Source: Glutinoglossum americanum
Taxonomy: Eukaryota; Ascomycota; Geoglossomycetes; Geoglossales; Geoglossaceae
Direction: 5' to 3'
Assembly (NCBI GenBank): GCA_020080175.1
Contig: JAGHQL010000187.1
Coordinates: forward strand, 1 to 50,415
Length of the DNA: 50,415 bases
Below, in pieces: positions 23,687 through 34,177 of the stretch. A model generated the notes under the pieces. The model saw only the letters and a list, made by a program, of their open reading frames with translations, was not told the DNA's origin and made no database searches. A program made the translations under genes and the position numbers. Numbering within the stretch: the first letter of the stretch is position 1; each line of letters starts with the position of its first letter.

Positions 23687-26108
23687 TTATTTGTACGGTT
23701 CGCCAAAGACAACGGCACCCTTTAAGGAAATCTTCTGTGATGACGAATCCTGCTTTTCGTTCTTGGGGAACATAAATGTGTTTCGCCGGACTACCTTTTG
23801 CAATATCCCGTTCTTCTTCCAACACGTCACTTCGCTTTTGTCATCGTGAGGGCAGGTTTCGAATGGGTCTCCTGATAGAGCCCAGCACCTGCGGTTTGAG
23901 ATCGCAATCTGCGGGTTGCATACCGTGTCGCTCAGTTCGCCACCCTGCTGCCTGACTAACTGACTCAGGCAGGACAATGGAGCAGCAAGGTAATCTGAGC
24001 CCTTGGGGAGAGCATTACACTCTAGAGACTTCCGATTGCCGTCATATACGGGCGAGATTGCCTGTCCAAGCTTAGAGCACACCACTACAGCATCGACGTC
24101 GTTGGCGATGCTCAGCCAATTCTTCCCCTGTGCCCTGATGGGAATTTTTTTCATGAAACTACCCTTCCCGGGCTCAGTGACCACGTCCATGAATTCGAAC
24201 CCGAAGATGTGCCTGCCCTTGCATTCTTCTGTAACGTCAACGCTCTTCAGGAGGTTTATGTTTAGCCCCAAGAGCAATTTTCGCAGCGTGAGGGTGTCCT
24301 CCCCTCGCCCGCGAACTCTGATGTCACCAGAATCTTGCAGAGCCGACCTGACAGCGCCTACACTATAGTGGGGTTCGACAAACGGTATAGGATCGGGATT
24401 GTCGGTAGCTGCGCCTTCAGGAACTTCGTATTCCCTATCCCATACGTGGCTCATATGGAGGAGTAGGCTCAGTTTTGGCACCAGCCAAGCACGGCGATCC
24501 TCAGCATCGTAAACAATTGCCACCTGTCTGGAAGTATTGCTAAGCATCTGCGAATATACCATTGGGGGGGTGAAGGAGAGGCGATTTAATGTGAGGGCTA
24601 AGTGAACATGCCCAGTCAATCCGGCTTGTAGTGGACCAGCCGATAGTGCCTGCCATCCTAAGGTAAGGCCACTCCAATGCAGGGTTCTTTTCTGCATTTG
24701 CCCGCCGGAATACCCGACATTGGTGGTGAGATGTTCGGTCCCAAGATTGATATGCGCATCTCCGCACCAACCCAAAAAGCACCGCATCGTTCTAAACTGG
24801 TTATGGTCTTGCACCAGGTTTGGTCGGGGGGTCTTCACTTTATAGGGGTTGATTTGGTGAGGCCTACTGACCTCCAAGTGAAACTGTGCGCAGTCACCCT
24901 CTATCCTTGTGGGTACTAATACCGTGTGATAGCCCACAAGGACAATTCCGCCATCAATGAGCATAGGGAATTCGACTGCCGCCAACTGAACCAGGAGCTC
25001 AAACGATGCTTCCAGACCCCTACCCAATGTCTCGGGGTCATCCGCTGAGATTCCGGACTCTACCACAATGCAAGACTCGAATAGAGGCTGCCAGCAGTTA
25101 TCCTTGACTTCAGGCAGGGGTAGTGGCTGCCGGAGGGAAAAGCGTAGGCTGAGGCCGATATCGCGCTCCTCTAGCTCTGGCCCGTTTAGGTTATCACTGA
25201 AACCGTGGCTGACTGTAAAGCTAGAGGACGATATAGCGAAAGGACCTAATGAGGCTGGTAGTAGCCGCACCGCCTTACAGATCCAGTCTAACGCGTCAAT
25301 AAGGGAGAGGGTCTCAGATGCAGGGGATCCTGGCTTGAAATGCACCGAGACGTTGCGTGGCGTTGGGGAAATGAGTTTCAAGCATCGACATTTGAGGCTG
25401 ATGGATTCGGCTGTTTACTCACGTAGTTAGTTAAATGAAGGGAGGATGATGACCGAATAGGTAACCCGGGGGAAGAGGGGGGCTTCTTGGGAGCTGTCGC
25501 TGCTTCCAAACTCTAGCAAACTACCGAGTGGGGGAATGCTTACGTTTGTCAGTGTTTCTGGCTGTTCCTACACAACTGGCGATATCTTGGAGTAGATTCG
25601 TTCCTAGAGACTTCCAGCGTCTTTCTAGATATTCTTTGCAGGTTATAGCTTCGAGATTGTGCATAGTTGCATAAGTGTCCGCGGCCGCCCCTTTCTCTAT
25701 AAGGACAATAAGGTTTTCCAAGTAACTAACGTACTGATCGCTAGTAGCGCATTTGTGAGAAAGGACGTCATAGACACTCCATACGCAAGTGACACTGGAG
25801 ATGGGTATGGAAGGCGTGCCGCCGATGTTACCGGTATCTTTCCACTCAGCCTTCCACTCTTCCCAGCCGCTAGAGGCTCGAGTCGCGTTGGTTTGTGAAG
25901 AAGCCGTAGGACCATTAGGGCCCGGCGCTAGGGTGGCATATAGAGGGTCACCCTTTCTGGCGGAATGATTGCGACATGTATACCCAACTAGCAGGGTCTT
26001 CCGTTCGATAACATGTCCGGATTTTCCGTAATCCTCACAAGGGTCAATAGAGTGAAGGTAGTAGAGACATCGACAAAGCTCGTACCGCTCGACAACTTGA
26101 AAACACAT
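23687..26108 (-). CDS. Fungal 'MCFQ'-type protein of unknown function, probable two-exon gene
   Basis: Model: exon 1 26108-25544, intron 25543-25411 (GTAAGC donor, ACTAAC branch site, CAG acceptor), exon 2 25410-23687, giving 762 residues. Exon 1 starts MCFQVVERYELCRCLYYLH and continues DPCEDYGKSGHVIERKTLLVGYTC, an N-terminal Cys-rich pattern I recognise from many fungal hypothetical proteins; its four to six Cys/His residues could bind metal. Exon 2 has no ATG near its 5' end and a stop upstream, so it needs a 5' exon. The junction with exon 1 closes exactly in frame (phase 1). The C-terminal half contains AWLVPKLSLLLHMSHVWDRE, also seen in large fungal hypotheticals. Function unknown. The alternative is two genes, with the second lacking its first exon. 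Confidence 0.62.
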
Positions 26109-26597
26109 TATTAGTTTGGAGTAACTAATTAGCGTGGATATTAGTGCGATGGGGTAAAGTGCGAAAATTAAGCCGTGTCGAATGTGTGGGTGTTTGTGGG
26201 GCTTGGGGTGATCTTCGACGGCTATAGGCTGTGGTGGGCGAGGTGGTGAGGCATGGCTTGGCAACTGTCGTCCAATCGCTCAAGCTGCCCTTTGCGAATG
26301 TTGGTCTGGGCGTTGAAGCCAGCATTTTTCAGCACCACCACACGCGCCAAGAGAAGGCGGAACGACCTATCAGCTCGCTCACTTCATAGTTCATCTGAAA
26401 ACGTGTGACGTGCAAAATAGCGCATTTCCATCACTCACTCATCGCCACCTGTGACCCCTTTTTTATCCCGGGAGAATAAAAAAAAGGGTTCCTGATGAAC
26501 AACTTCCGAACTCACTCGATCTCGCTGCGCGAAGCACCGAAGTGGTGTCGCTCAAGGAATACGAATACACATCACAGTCGCCTAGCTGCCTTTAGCG
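26109..26597. promoter_or_regulatory. Divergent promoter region
   Basis: About 490 bp between the starts of the MCFQ gene (minus) and the Cys-rich membrane protein (plus). The MCFQ frame is open for 52 further codons upstream but without an ATG, so this is treated as leader. No distinct element recognised. Confidence 0.4.
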
Positions 26598-27752
26598 ATG
26601 ACCTTTGCAAGAGCTTTTGTCGCTGCTCTTTTCCTCGGTCTGACGCGCGTCGCAGCCGAACCACTCTTCACCCCGGCCACTATAACACCGCCGCCGTTAA
26701 GCCTCCCAACGGCATTCGGCGAATTAGCCCGTCGCCAAGACTCATGTTCATACGGGGAATGCGGTACTTCATGTCTAGAACAAGGCGCATTCTGTTGCAA
26801 TCCTGCAGGAGCAGAGGCCACTGCTCCCATATGTAATCTGTTCCACCCTTGGTCATGACCAGTGCGTGAGCTGATGTCGGTCTTTGTTAGGGGTATGCGA
26901 CAACGGACAATGCATTACAAGCGTGAGGGGGGAGAGCGGGATCGTTGATTGCTATGAGTGAGTGTGCGGGGGATAGAATAGATGCCGTCCGGGCTCGAAG
27001 AATGAAGGACTGACTAACCGCCTGATGGGACTACAGCCCGGACAACCCTTCCGGCACAACGCAATCCTGCATCGACCATGTTCCCACGGCTACATGCGCT
27101 TCTACCGACCGGTGCTACACGTGGTGGGTCTTTGTCCGAGCCTCTTCATCCTTACTGAGAATATACACTAAGGAACTGAAAAAAGTGAATCTGCCACCCC
27201 ATTCTGCCACTGGGAGACCTACATGGCCTCGGCGAGCCCTACCATATCCTGGTTCTACTGTGTTCCCAATCAAACTAGTGATGCGACATTCTATGCCGCG
27301 ACGATCACCGGGTCGCCTTCCTCTTCGCTTCTACCTTCGGTAGGTGTACTATGGAATGCTAGCTATTCTACTTTATCTTGAGACTGGGAGCCGCTGACAT
27401 TCTCCCTGGGTTGTCCTAGCCAACTTCAGCCAGCGAGCCCAGCAAGAAATTGCCACTTAGCATAGGCGCAATAGCCGGCATTGCAGCCGGAGGTGTGGCT
27501 TTCATTGCTCTCCTCACATTTCTTGCCTGGCGCTTCTTCCGACGGGACGGCCAACGAACGCGAGAGAAACGGAGTAGTAGCCGGGCTCCCTATGAGATGC
27601 CAGCCACGGAACAAGTGGTTGAGCTTCCTGAACACGGCTACTATCAACATATCCAAAAGCCCGCACTAGCTGTAGGTCAGAAGTATGGGCACGGTGGGGG
27701 AGGAGGTTGGGGGGCGCAGGCATCAGAGCTATCAGCTTTTCCAAGAGAGTAG
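26598..27752 (+). CDS. Secreted-domain, single-pass membrane protein of unknown function
   Basis: Five exons: 26598-26832, 26891-26957, 27037-27123, 27186-27339 and 27420-27752, giving 291 residues and closing in frame. It begins with a signal peptide (FARAFVAALFLGLTRVAAEP). The outside part is Cys-rich (about 12 Cys, for example CSYGECGTSCLEQGAFCCN and VCDNGQCITS) and Ser/Thr-rich before the membrane. One helix follows (SIGAIAGIAAGGVAFIALL), then a basic stop-transfer stretch and a roughly 75-residue cytosolic tail with several Tyr and Gly. This layout is common among fungal wall-sensor-like or mucin-like proteins. No enzymatic domain is seen. A plasma-membrane sensor or adhesion role is inference only. 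Exon 1's donor was chosen so that the Cys-rich frame continues into VCDNGQC. Confidence 0.75.
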
Positions 27753-28615
27753 CTAATGTGGGGAAGTAGAGTGACCATGGGGGGGTGAGCGATGTGTGGA
27801 ATGTAGCGTGGGGTGGAGGTTGGAGGACATCTCAATCTTGAGGGTTGTATTGGTGTATATAGCCTTGCTTCTCCTACTTTATATAGTTTAGCAGAGTATT
27901 CCGCCTCGGAGTCTCAGCCGGGGTAGACTAAATGTACTGTTGGTTAATATTGAGTTAGGGTAAACTGGAATGGACGCATTGGAAATACAAGCATCCGCTC
28001 GGCTGCAAATATGCAGCTCCGGGAGCATTCCACATTGGGATGTATGCTGTATTCATTCTTCTACTGCTGCATTCGTTCTTGCATTGCAATGTTGTTTTCA
28101 TACTCAATTCGGGTCCGCTCATTCCTGTAATGCTTAACTAATCTAATTCTATGCTCCCTACCATACAAGACTTGGAGCCGCTGCTATTCCAAAATAGACG
28201 CTCAGAGCGCTGTAGGTAAGGTAGACGCACGAAACAGATTTAAATTCGTCGTTTTTAAATGCTTCAATAGCGCGATCCATAGCAATAGATGGCTTATTGC
28301 GGGTATGGTCGCATTTCTATAGGGCACGAGAGAGAAGGTTCTAGAAAGCGCCGCCTTTTTCTCAAAGCAATCACAAACTTCGACACCCGTATCTCCGCAA
28401 GCTCCTGACAGATTGCCGAGGTTTTTGGATATTCTTTTCGCCCCATGGAGCTCTACAACATGGTTTCTTCTACGGTTTTAGTGTTTTCACCAGGTTGTTA
28501 TCGTTTGGCTCGAGGATTTTTTCGAACGTAGATACTAGCTTTAGGGCTGGTTAGTATAAACAATGCCGAGCCTGGGAGACATCTATCATCTCTGTAACAG
28601 AGGAAATAACAGCTG
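27753..28615. other. Intergenic region
   Basis: About 0.86 kb, AT-richer than the left half of the window. There are repeats of GCATTC/TTCATTC near 28010-28090. No gene or element recognised. It marks the change from the conserved left part to the accessory right part. Confidence 0.4.
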
Positions 28616-28990
28616 CTAGGCTGGGGTTGTCCTGGATTGCAGGAGGCCCTTCTCGGAGGCGGCCTTCTTAATTCTATCCTTAACATCCTCCGCACTGTCA
28701 CCCTTCGCTATCGAGAAGCTGAACAGTTTAAAGTCCGGATTGCTCTTCACAAACATTTTCACGGTAGGGTTGGATGCATTCGCATTTGCTTGGATATTCG
28801 TTGAGTAAATGTCCTTGTTGTCATGTGTGGCATGCCCTGGTCGACGCGGAAGTTGGCTTTTGCTTAGTGGACTGCGGAGTGGGGGTATAGAGTTGGTCAC
28901 CGGCATTTTGGCTGACGGTTTTGCTGCTGCCTTACCCGCATCAAAGCTGTGAATGAACTTTAGAAGCTGCTTCTCGGGTACCCTCGCCAT
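28616..28990 (-). CDS. Small hypothetical protein
   Basis: Single open frame from an ATG at 28990, 124 residues. The N-terminal half is Pro/Lys-rich and looks disordered. The C-terminal 50 residues (FVKSNPDFKLFSFSIAKG and DVKDRIKKAASEKG) have the strand-strand-helix rhythm of a ubiquitin-like header, as seen at the start of some multi-domain fungal proteins, but no downstream domain follows before the stop. It could be a truncated gene or a small stand-alone protein. I do not recognise a family, and coding status is not certain. Confidence 0.4.
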   Translation of the reverse strand: MARVPEKQLLKFIHSFDAGKAAAKPSAKMPVTNSIPPLRSPLSKSQLPRRPGHATHDNKDIYSTNIQANANASNPTVKMFVKSNPDFKLFSFSIAKGDSAEDVKDRIKKAASEKGLLQSRTTPA

Positions 28991-30270
28991 CGCGTCGGTG
29001 GAACAGATTCATAGAACTAGCGTGGAACTAGGTCAGCTCGGGTAATCTCTCCTGAACACATCTGTATGGATTACCTGGGAGATGGGTTCTGCAGCAGACT
29101 GACCCTAGTTCCGTGGTTGTAGACAGATTTTCGTTCTGTAGTTGCGGGTTGATGCAGTTGCGGACTGATTCTAATTCTGGGGTTGTAAACCGGCCCCACT
29201 ACACGTGACGGTTAACACCGTGATATACGCGTGGCGGGAGAGAGATACCCGATTGTCCCTTCTCTCCCCTCTCCTTGACAGATTGATCTGTCGAGGAGGG
29301 GTGTTGGCCTCCGTTGCGTTTTTCTACTTGGAAGGATGGCAGGCGCGACGGAGATGCAAAACAACATGGTACGGTTCAGCTATTGGCTAGGCGAAAAAGC
29401 ACCACGTGAGCACTCGCTGGTTTCAAGGTAACGCTCATCCTGACCCGTCAATGGGAGAGAGTAACAGAGGGAACAGGGTCAACCGCGATGCCGAGACTTC
29501 CTAAGGTGATGTACTGTAGATTGCCGCCTGCGATCCAGGATAAGATCTCCGATGGCAGGGGTCAGGCCATCTCTTCGTAAGGTTTTGGACTCTAAAAATT
29601 CTCTCAGGGGACTTTGCCTAGATTGTGTGGAAACGGGGGGCAGATCGGCCCGGAAAGAGAGCTGCCAGGCTTCGCACTAGATGCTGGGGACTGGCGGTTC
29701 GGCTGCTCCATGGGTCTCAACGGGTTCAGGTATGCTGAGCTCAGTGCCATCCAGGTTGGCCCGTATAGGGGTCTCAAGGGATTTAGATACGGCGGCGGCC
29801 GGATGGACGGAAGGGTGCCGCCAGCAGTAGGAGGGACTCTCTGCGATTAAGGTAATGTACTATGAACTTTAGATAGGGGAAGAGCCGTATTGGCGGGTTA
29901 GCATTTATTAACTACTCGATGAACCCAGAACAAAATCCAAATTAAGGGAGTAGTCGATACCCATATAGGCATCAATGAAGCTACTACGGTGTAGGGCCTG
30001 GAGCAGTATTAGGATTACCACGCTACGCCACAAGTAGGTGCCTATTCCCCACATGACGTGGATATCGCTAACGGAAGACCGTTCTAGGTTTATTAGGCCG
30101 CCTAAATCAACACAGGAACGAGAAAAATTGGCTATTGCTGCATGAGACTACTAGGCCTTAGCCTAGTCTTTTGCATAAAAGTCACAGGCGAGGATACCGG
30201 AAATTTAATTGGCCAGACGAAGCATTCGGCAACTATAGCGTCCTAGGATTAGCAAGATAGTTCAATCAGC
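28991..30270. other. Intergenic, possibly degenerate repeat-derived sequence
   Basis: About 1.3 kb with no convincing coding region. It includes internally similar phrases around 29095-29195 (CAGACTGA...CTAGTTCCG..GGTTGTAGAC and GCGGACTGATTCTAATTCTGGGGTTGTAAAC), that is, an imperfect direct repeat of about 30 bp. No terminal repeats of an element could be fixed. Confidence 0.35.
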
Positions 30271-30391
30271 TGAAAAGGGAATGGTGTCGAAGCAGAACAG
30301 GGAGAGTTCGCGATGGCGAAAAGTCACCAATCGCGAAAAGTCACTAGATACTTCCGACCGTGACACACTATCAACACCTCAGAACACAACC

Positions 30392-30640
30392 ATGCCACGA
30401 AAACAAAGTGCACACATTGCAGAAACCAAAGCTCGAATCAACAAAGCAGTACAGGCTCTAGAATCGGGAGAGGCAAAAAGTTCTTATGTCACTGCGAAAC
30501 TCTATGGTCTACATCTTAGAACTTTAACGCGTCGTCTTAATGGAGGTCTTACCCTCCCTCAATCCCGCGAAGCGACTCAATTGTTCTCTATAACTGAAGA
30601 AGATGCTTTAGCTTTACGATGTAGACGAGTATCAGTGTGA
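30392..30640 (+). mobile_element. Fot1/pogo-type transposase N-terminal fragment
   Basis: An open frame from ATG 30392 gives the N-terminal DNA-binding region of a pogo-type transposase: MPRKQSAHIAETKARINKAV, then SYVTAKLYGLHLRTLTRRLN (psq helix-turn-helix) and LFSITEEDAL, the lead-in to the second (Tc5-type) HTH. It stops there, with no Tc5 HTH and no DDE catalytic domain. Upstream, at about 30310-30345, the phrase GCGAAAAGTCAC occurs twice (CGATGGCGAAAAGTCACC, then CGCGAAAAGTCAC), as in subterminal repeats of such elements. The 3' part is lost; the separate element at 30680 begins 40 bp later and belongs to a different family of the same superfamily. Confidence 0.75.
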
Positions 30641-30679
30641 CGGCGGCTTATGTAAGTAAGGCCGCGAGGATTTTAGGTA

Positions 30680-31401
30680 CAGTCCCCGGAGGCGAGACAC
30701 CCCCAGGTAACGAGACACCACCCCGACCGACCATTGCGCAGCCTCACAACTTGCAGAATAGCGATCGCCTACTAAAGTTATTGTAATGGATAACTCAAAC
30801 AAGAGTTAATCTATCTCTCCAAACCTTAGAATCTGGTGGGGTAACCTCTGTGCGAGCTGTGTCAGGGTTCTTTGAGGCTCCTAATGCCACTGTGGCACAT
30901 AGCGGAACGGGCCCCCATCGAGATAGCAAGCACATAAGACACAACAGGCGTGTACTCTTGGTGAAGAAGATGTATTGGCAGACTGGATTCAGCGATGGGC
31001 TAGCCAGGGCTTTCCAATTCAGCATGATATGTTGAGATCTATGGCAGAATTCCTAATTCAACGTCATGATGGCTCGACTTATTACCAAAATAATCAAGAG
31101 GAAAGGTCAAGAAAGCGAACTAGAGTTGATGGAGGACGGGAGATGGCAATTGCAGAAGTTAAAGAGGCTATAGCAAAGAGAAGGTGTGATCGCATACCTC
31201 CTACCTCTCGGCACACCACTCGGCGGACCCAACGAATCCAGACCCCAACATTATCTGAAGTAGAAGAAGATGTTGCTAGCAGCATCAGCGAAAGCACTGA
31301 GAGTGACTGTAGCCCTCCAATTGTTGTTGCGACAGTGCAATAGGGCTGCTTGGAGTGGTGTCTTGTTTCCCGGGGGTGTCTCGTTACCCCGGGGGGGACT
31401 G
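30680..31401 (+). mobile_element. Internally deleted Fot1/pogo element with terminal inverted repeats
   Basis: A 722-bp element flanked by TA on both sides (30678-30679 and 31402-31403). It starts CAGTCCCC and ends GGGGACTG, and the inverted ends run about 45 bp, including the phrase GGTAACGAGACACC near the left end and its complement at the right. Inside, on the plus strand, are transposase pieces in several frames: a psq HTH (LESGGVTSVRAVSGFFEAP), a Tc5-type HTH (LADWIQRWASQGFPIQHDML) and directly after it the basic C-terminal tail (ERSRKRTRVDGGREMAIAEV, continuing EAIAKRRC). The whole DDE catalytic domain between them is missing, so the copy cannot move by itself. An early stop follows the likely start at 30786. 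A second left end of the same family lies at 46520. Confidence 0.85.
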
Positions 31402-31410
31402 TACCGCGGG

Positions 31411-31913
31411 TGTCAAGGCCGGCGCTATTTGGAAGGGGCCGGTCACGGAAGCAATGCAGGAGGGAGGCCAGGTGCCTCGGCGAGACCGAGTAGAATGCTC
31501 ATAAACTTGACCGATGAAGTTCCTTCCAGGGCCCTCATCGGTTCATTATATATACTCGTTGTGACCGCGGGCCCGAGGGCGATACGTGCTCGAGCCCTTC
31601 CATGCTCCTTCTTATTGACGCCTTCCATCGGCCTGGTGACGTCCTCTATCGGCCTTATGTTAGGTCATCACTCGGGCGTGTACGCATTGTGCTTCCGTCC
31701 GTGCTTCCTTGGTGAGTTCCTTGTGACGCCTTCGGTGGAGCCCACCGTGCCCACCTAAGCCTCGTTGGTTCCATCGTCGGCCGTGCGTTTTACTCAGCGG
31801 CCTGTTTACTCATATACTCTACCGACCCTCCTAGGGCTTTAACCCTCCTTGCGGCCTTCTTCCGGCCCTTGTTCGGCGGCCGACCATAGCATTACCCGGC
31901 GGTCGCTGTGACA
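31411..31913. mobile_element. LTR-like fossil (TGTCA...TGACA), family uncertain
   Basis: A GC-rich block of about 500 bp begins TGTCA and ends TGACA, the terminal inverted pentamers typical of retrotransposon LTRs, with a TATATATAC promoter-like string near 31550. No matching target duplication is seen, and no second LTR or coding part is attached. It may be a solo LTR or one end of a larger lost element, and its right limit could instead lie at the next TGTGACA (32138). It appears old and non-coding. Confidence 0.35.
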
Positions 31914-32403
31914 GTTAATTGAATTTTAAGAATTGGAATCGATGCGCGGCTTCCTCTTTAACTTATCTAGCAGTTTTTCAACTTTTAATTTTTTCGCGTG
32001 ACGTTGCCACGGATTTTTTCCGGTCTGCGACTGTCGAGTCCGACTTCCCTCTTTATAAAACCTCTTATTTCTACTACTGGATAATAAATTCATTCTTCTG
32101 ACAATATACTCACTTTACTTCACACTATATCTGTGACAGCCACCTCTGCTACCTCTGTCACCTTTGCTTGTATTTACTTTAATTTAACCAATGAGGTTTC
32201 GGTAACACTCTCGCTTAAGTTGTTGTTGCCAAGATCACGACTTTCAACACCAATATCCTCACCAATTCTTTAGTTGATTGAATTTTAAGAATTGAAATCA
32301 ATGCGCGGCTTCCTTTTTAATCTATCTAGCAGTTTTTTCAACTTCTAATTTTTTTGCGTGGCGTTGCCGCGAATTTTTTCTGGTCTGCGACTATCGAGTC
32401 CGA
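31914..32403. repeat. Pair of direct repeats, about 130 bp each
   Basis: Copy A 31914-32043 and copy B 32273-32403 share about 90 percent identity, from TTGAATTTTAAGAATTG to GCGACT.TCGAGTCCGA. The copies differ mostly by transitions. Between them is AT-rich sequence with a TTTATAAAAC promoter-like string and CACCTCTG repeats. They look like remains of a non-coding repeat element, possibly LTR related, next to the TGTCA...TGACA block. Confidence 0.7.
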
Positions 32404-32529
32404 GTATACCCGCGGAAACAACCCCACAAGACGTGGCAGATTGACTAGACCTGACGCAGGGCACAAGGTACTCCTAGCATCAGAAACGCGGAGTGCAACT
32501 GTCGCTGACGCAGGTCTTAGATAACTGTG

Positions 32530-33018
32530 ATGTCCGACAAGGAAATCATGCCGCTTTCGATCATGGCACGCAAGTTTCTTGCGTACAACGAAGAACAGCA
32601 CTTGCGTCCTCGCAACCCGAATATCTTTCGCAAGGAGCTCTATTTTTTCTACGGAACTTTGGCAGACCCTGCAACCCTCGCCAAAGTGTTGAATCTCCCG
32701 AATCGGCCGGTGTTACAGCCGGCCAAAATTATCGGATATCGCTGCATGCTCTGGGGCCAATATCCAGCCCTCATGGATGATCGCTTTCGCGGGAAGGTCC
32801 ATGGCGTGGTTTACGAAGTTCAGTCGCCCGAGGATGTGAAGCTCTTAGAGGCTTATGAGACAGACCGCTACGGGAACACGGCTTGCGAAATCGTTTTGGA
32901 AGATGGTACGAAGGTCATCGGCAGAACGTTCCAATGGGAAGGCCAGAAGGGAGATCTAGTGGAGGGTGTTTTCGACTTAAAAGGCTGGCAGATGGGAGGA
33001 CCCGGAGCGGCCTTGTAA
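32530..33018 (+). CDS. AIG2/gamma-glutamylcyclotransferase-like protein
   Basis: Single-exon frame from ATG 32530 to TAA 33018, 162 residues. The GGCT-like fold signature is clear: ELYFFYGTLADPATLAKVL (the YGTL glycine loop), IGYRCMLWGQYPAL, GKVHGVVYEV and LLEAYETDRYGNTACEI, where the Glu of LLEAYE is the likely catalytic acid. Members cleave gamma-glutamyl amines or have unknown substrates; fungal AIG2-like proteins are mostly uncharacterised. The N-terminal 35 residues (MARKFLAYNEEQHLRPRNPN) lead straight into the fold, so the gene appears complete, although it sits only 127 bp from degenerate repeats. It has no frame break, in contrast to its neighbours. Confidence 0.85.
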   Translation: MSDKEIMPLSIMARKFLAYNEEQHLRPRNPNIFRKELYFFYGTLADPATLAKVLNLPNRPVLQPAKIIGYRCMLWGQYPALMDDRFRGKVHGVVYEVQSPEDVKLLEAYETDRYGNTACEIVLEDGTKVIGRTFQWEGQKGDLVEGVFDLKGWQMGGPGAAL

Positions 33019-33129
33019 TTAATGTTTTAGTCTCACCGGTCTCACGCTAAAAATTGATAGAAGCTCGGCCGGTATTCAAAATTTCTTACTACCCTGTTGA
33101 TATACATTAGAACACCAGGATTACTGTTG

Positions 33130-33390
33130 AAAAGGATCACCTCATTCTTGTCTAGAGCATTGGGATCAGATTTTTCCGCCAGCAGTTTTATCGTCACTTC
33201 ATCGTTCCTATTCTAGGCTGCTATATGCGGTGCTGTCCGTTTCATCGAGTCCTGAATTTCGGATTTGCCTTCTGGAGCAACAGCTGGCCACTTGTGAGTG
33301 CCTTTTCAACTACCATATCCAATGCCACTCAAGCAATCGCCTGACTGTCTCCTTGTTCCCTCGTTGGGCTGCAAGGTATAGCCAGGAATT
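33130..33390 (-). pseudogene. Ankyrin-repeat gene remnant
   Basis: On the minus strand, two ankyrin-type units can be read: LYLAAQRGNKETVRRLLE near 33380-33325, and TAPHIAA-stop-NRNDEVTIKLLAEK near 33220-33160, followed by DPNALDKNE. The stop in the second unit is TAG where the repeat consensus expects a CAG/GAG codon. The units are joined only across frame changes and a further stop, so this is a dead fragment. The parent protein (ankyrin NLR or other) cannot be told. Confidence 0.65.
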
Positions 33391-34177
33391 TCGAATTTGC
33401 CTAACTATACGTGTATGGAATCCTCCGTGAAAAAGATCGACTTTCTCTGGGAATACGACATGAAACTACGCTTCTGCGGGCACTAGGACGTTGCGAGGTT
33501 GTTCTCGTAGAAGCATAATAGCCGAACCTGCCCTAATGGTGTTGAACTATGGGTTAGGTGGCTTATACGCTCTGGTGTTTGTGAGAACCCCGGCGGCCCC
33601 AGCGTAGGGTGGACCGGCTACCACAGGTTTGATGCGACTGAGGCGATCTATGCATCTACTGAGAAAGGTACTGTTCACCCAGGGTGGGAGGGTTGGGTGG
33701 ATTTAGGCGTAGACGTTATAATAGCTTGGAGGCAAGCCCACTACCTGTGCTTGTGGCAACGACATACAGGGAATAAATAACAGCTAGTATTGCAGCGTAG
33801 ATATTTCAACAAATACAATTCCTAACTAGCTATGGATCGTGCTAATCCCCTCTCTGCTGTATCCGTTCAGACTGTCTGACCTCGTGTCTCCGTGAAACTA
33901 CCATCACGAGGTTGCAGATGTGAGCAGATACACTGGCGGATACCCGTGTACAGTTCCCAGTTTGTGTATAGTTCTTGGATAGTGTGCAACAATTACCGTG
34001 AATTTTGAAGCCGTAAATATAGCAACATTACTAGGCGTGCACGCACAACTCGATATTCAATGCGGGAGAAAATTTGTTCAGTAATCAACTCTAGGATGTG
34101 ACTGAGCAGTTAAACGATGGTGTCCGTGTGTGAGTAATTTCCCACCCTTCAACAGGTTCCGACTGTGTGCTTAACCT
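33391..34177. other. Intergenic, nothing recognised
   Basis: About 0.8 kb of mixed composition with no open frame of note and no terminal repeats found. Confidence 0.4.
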
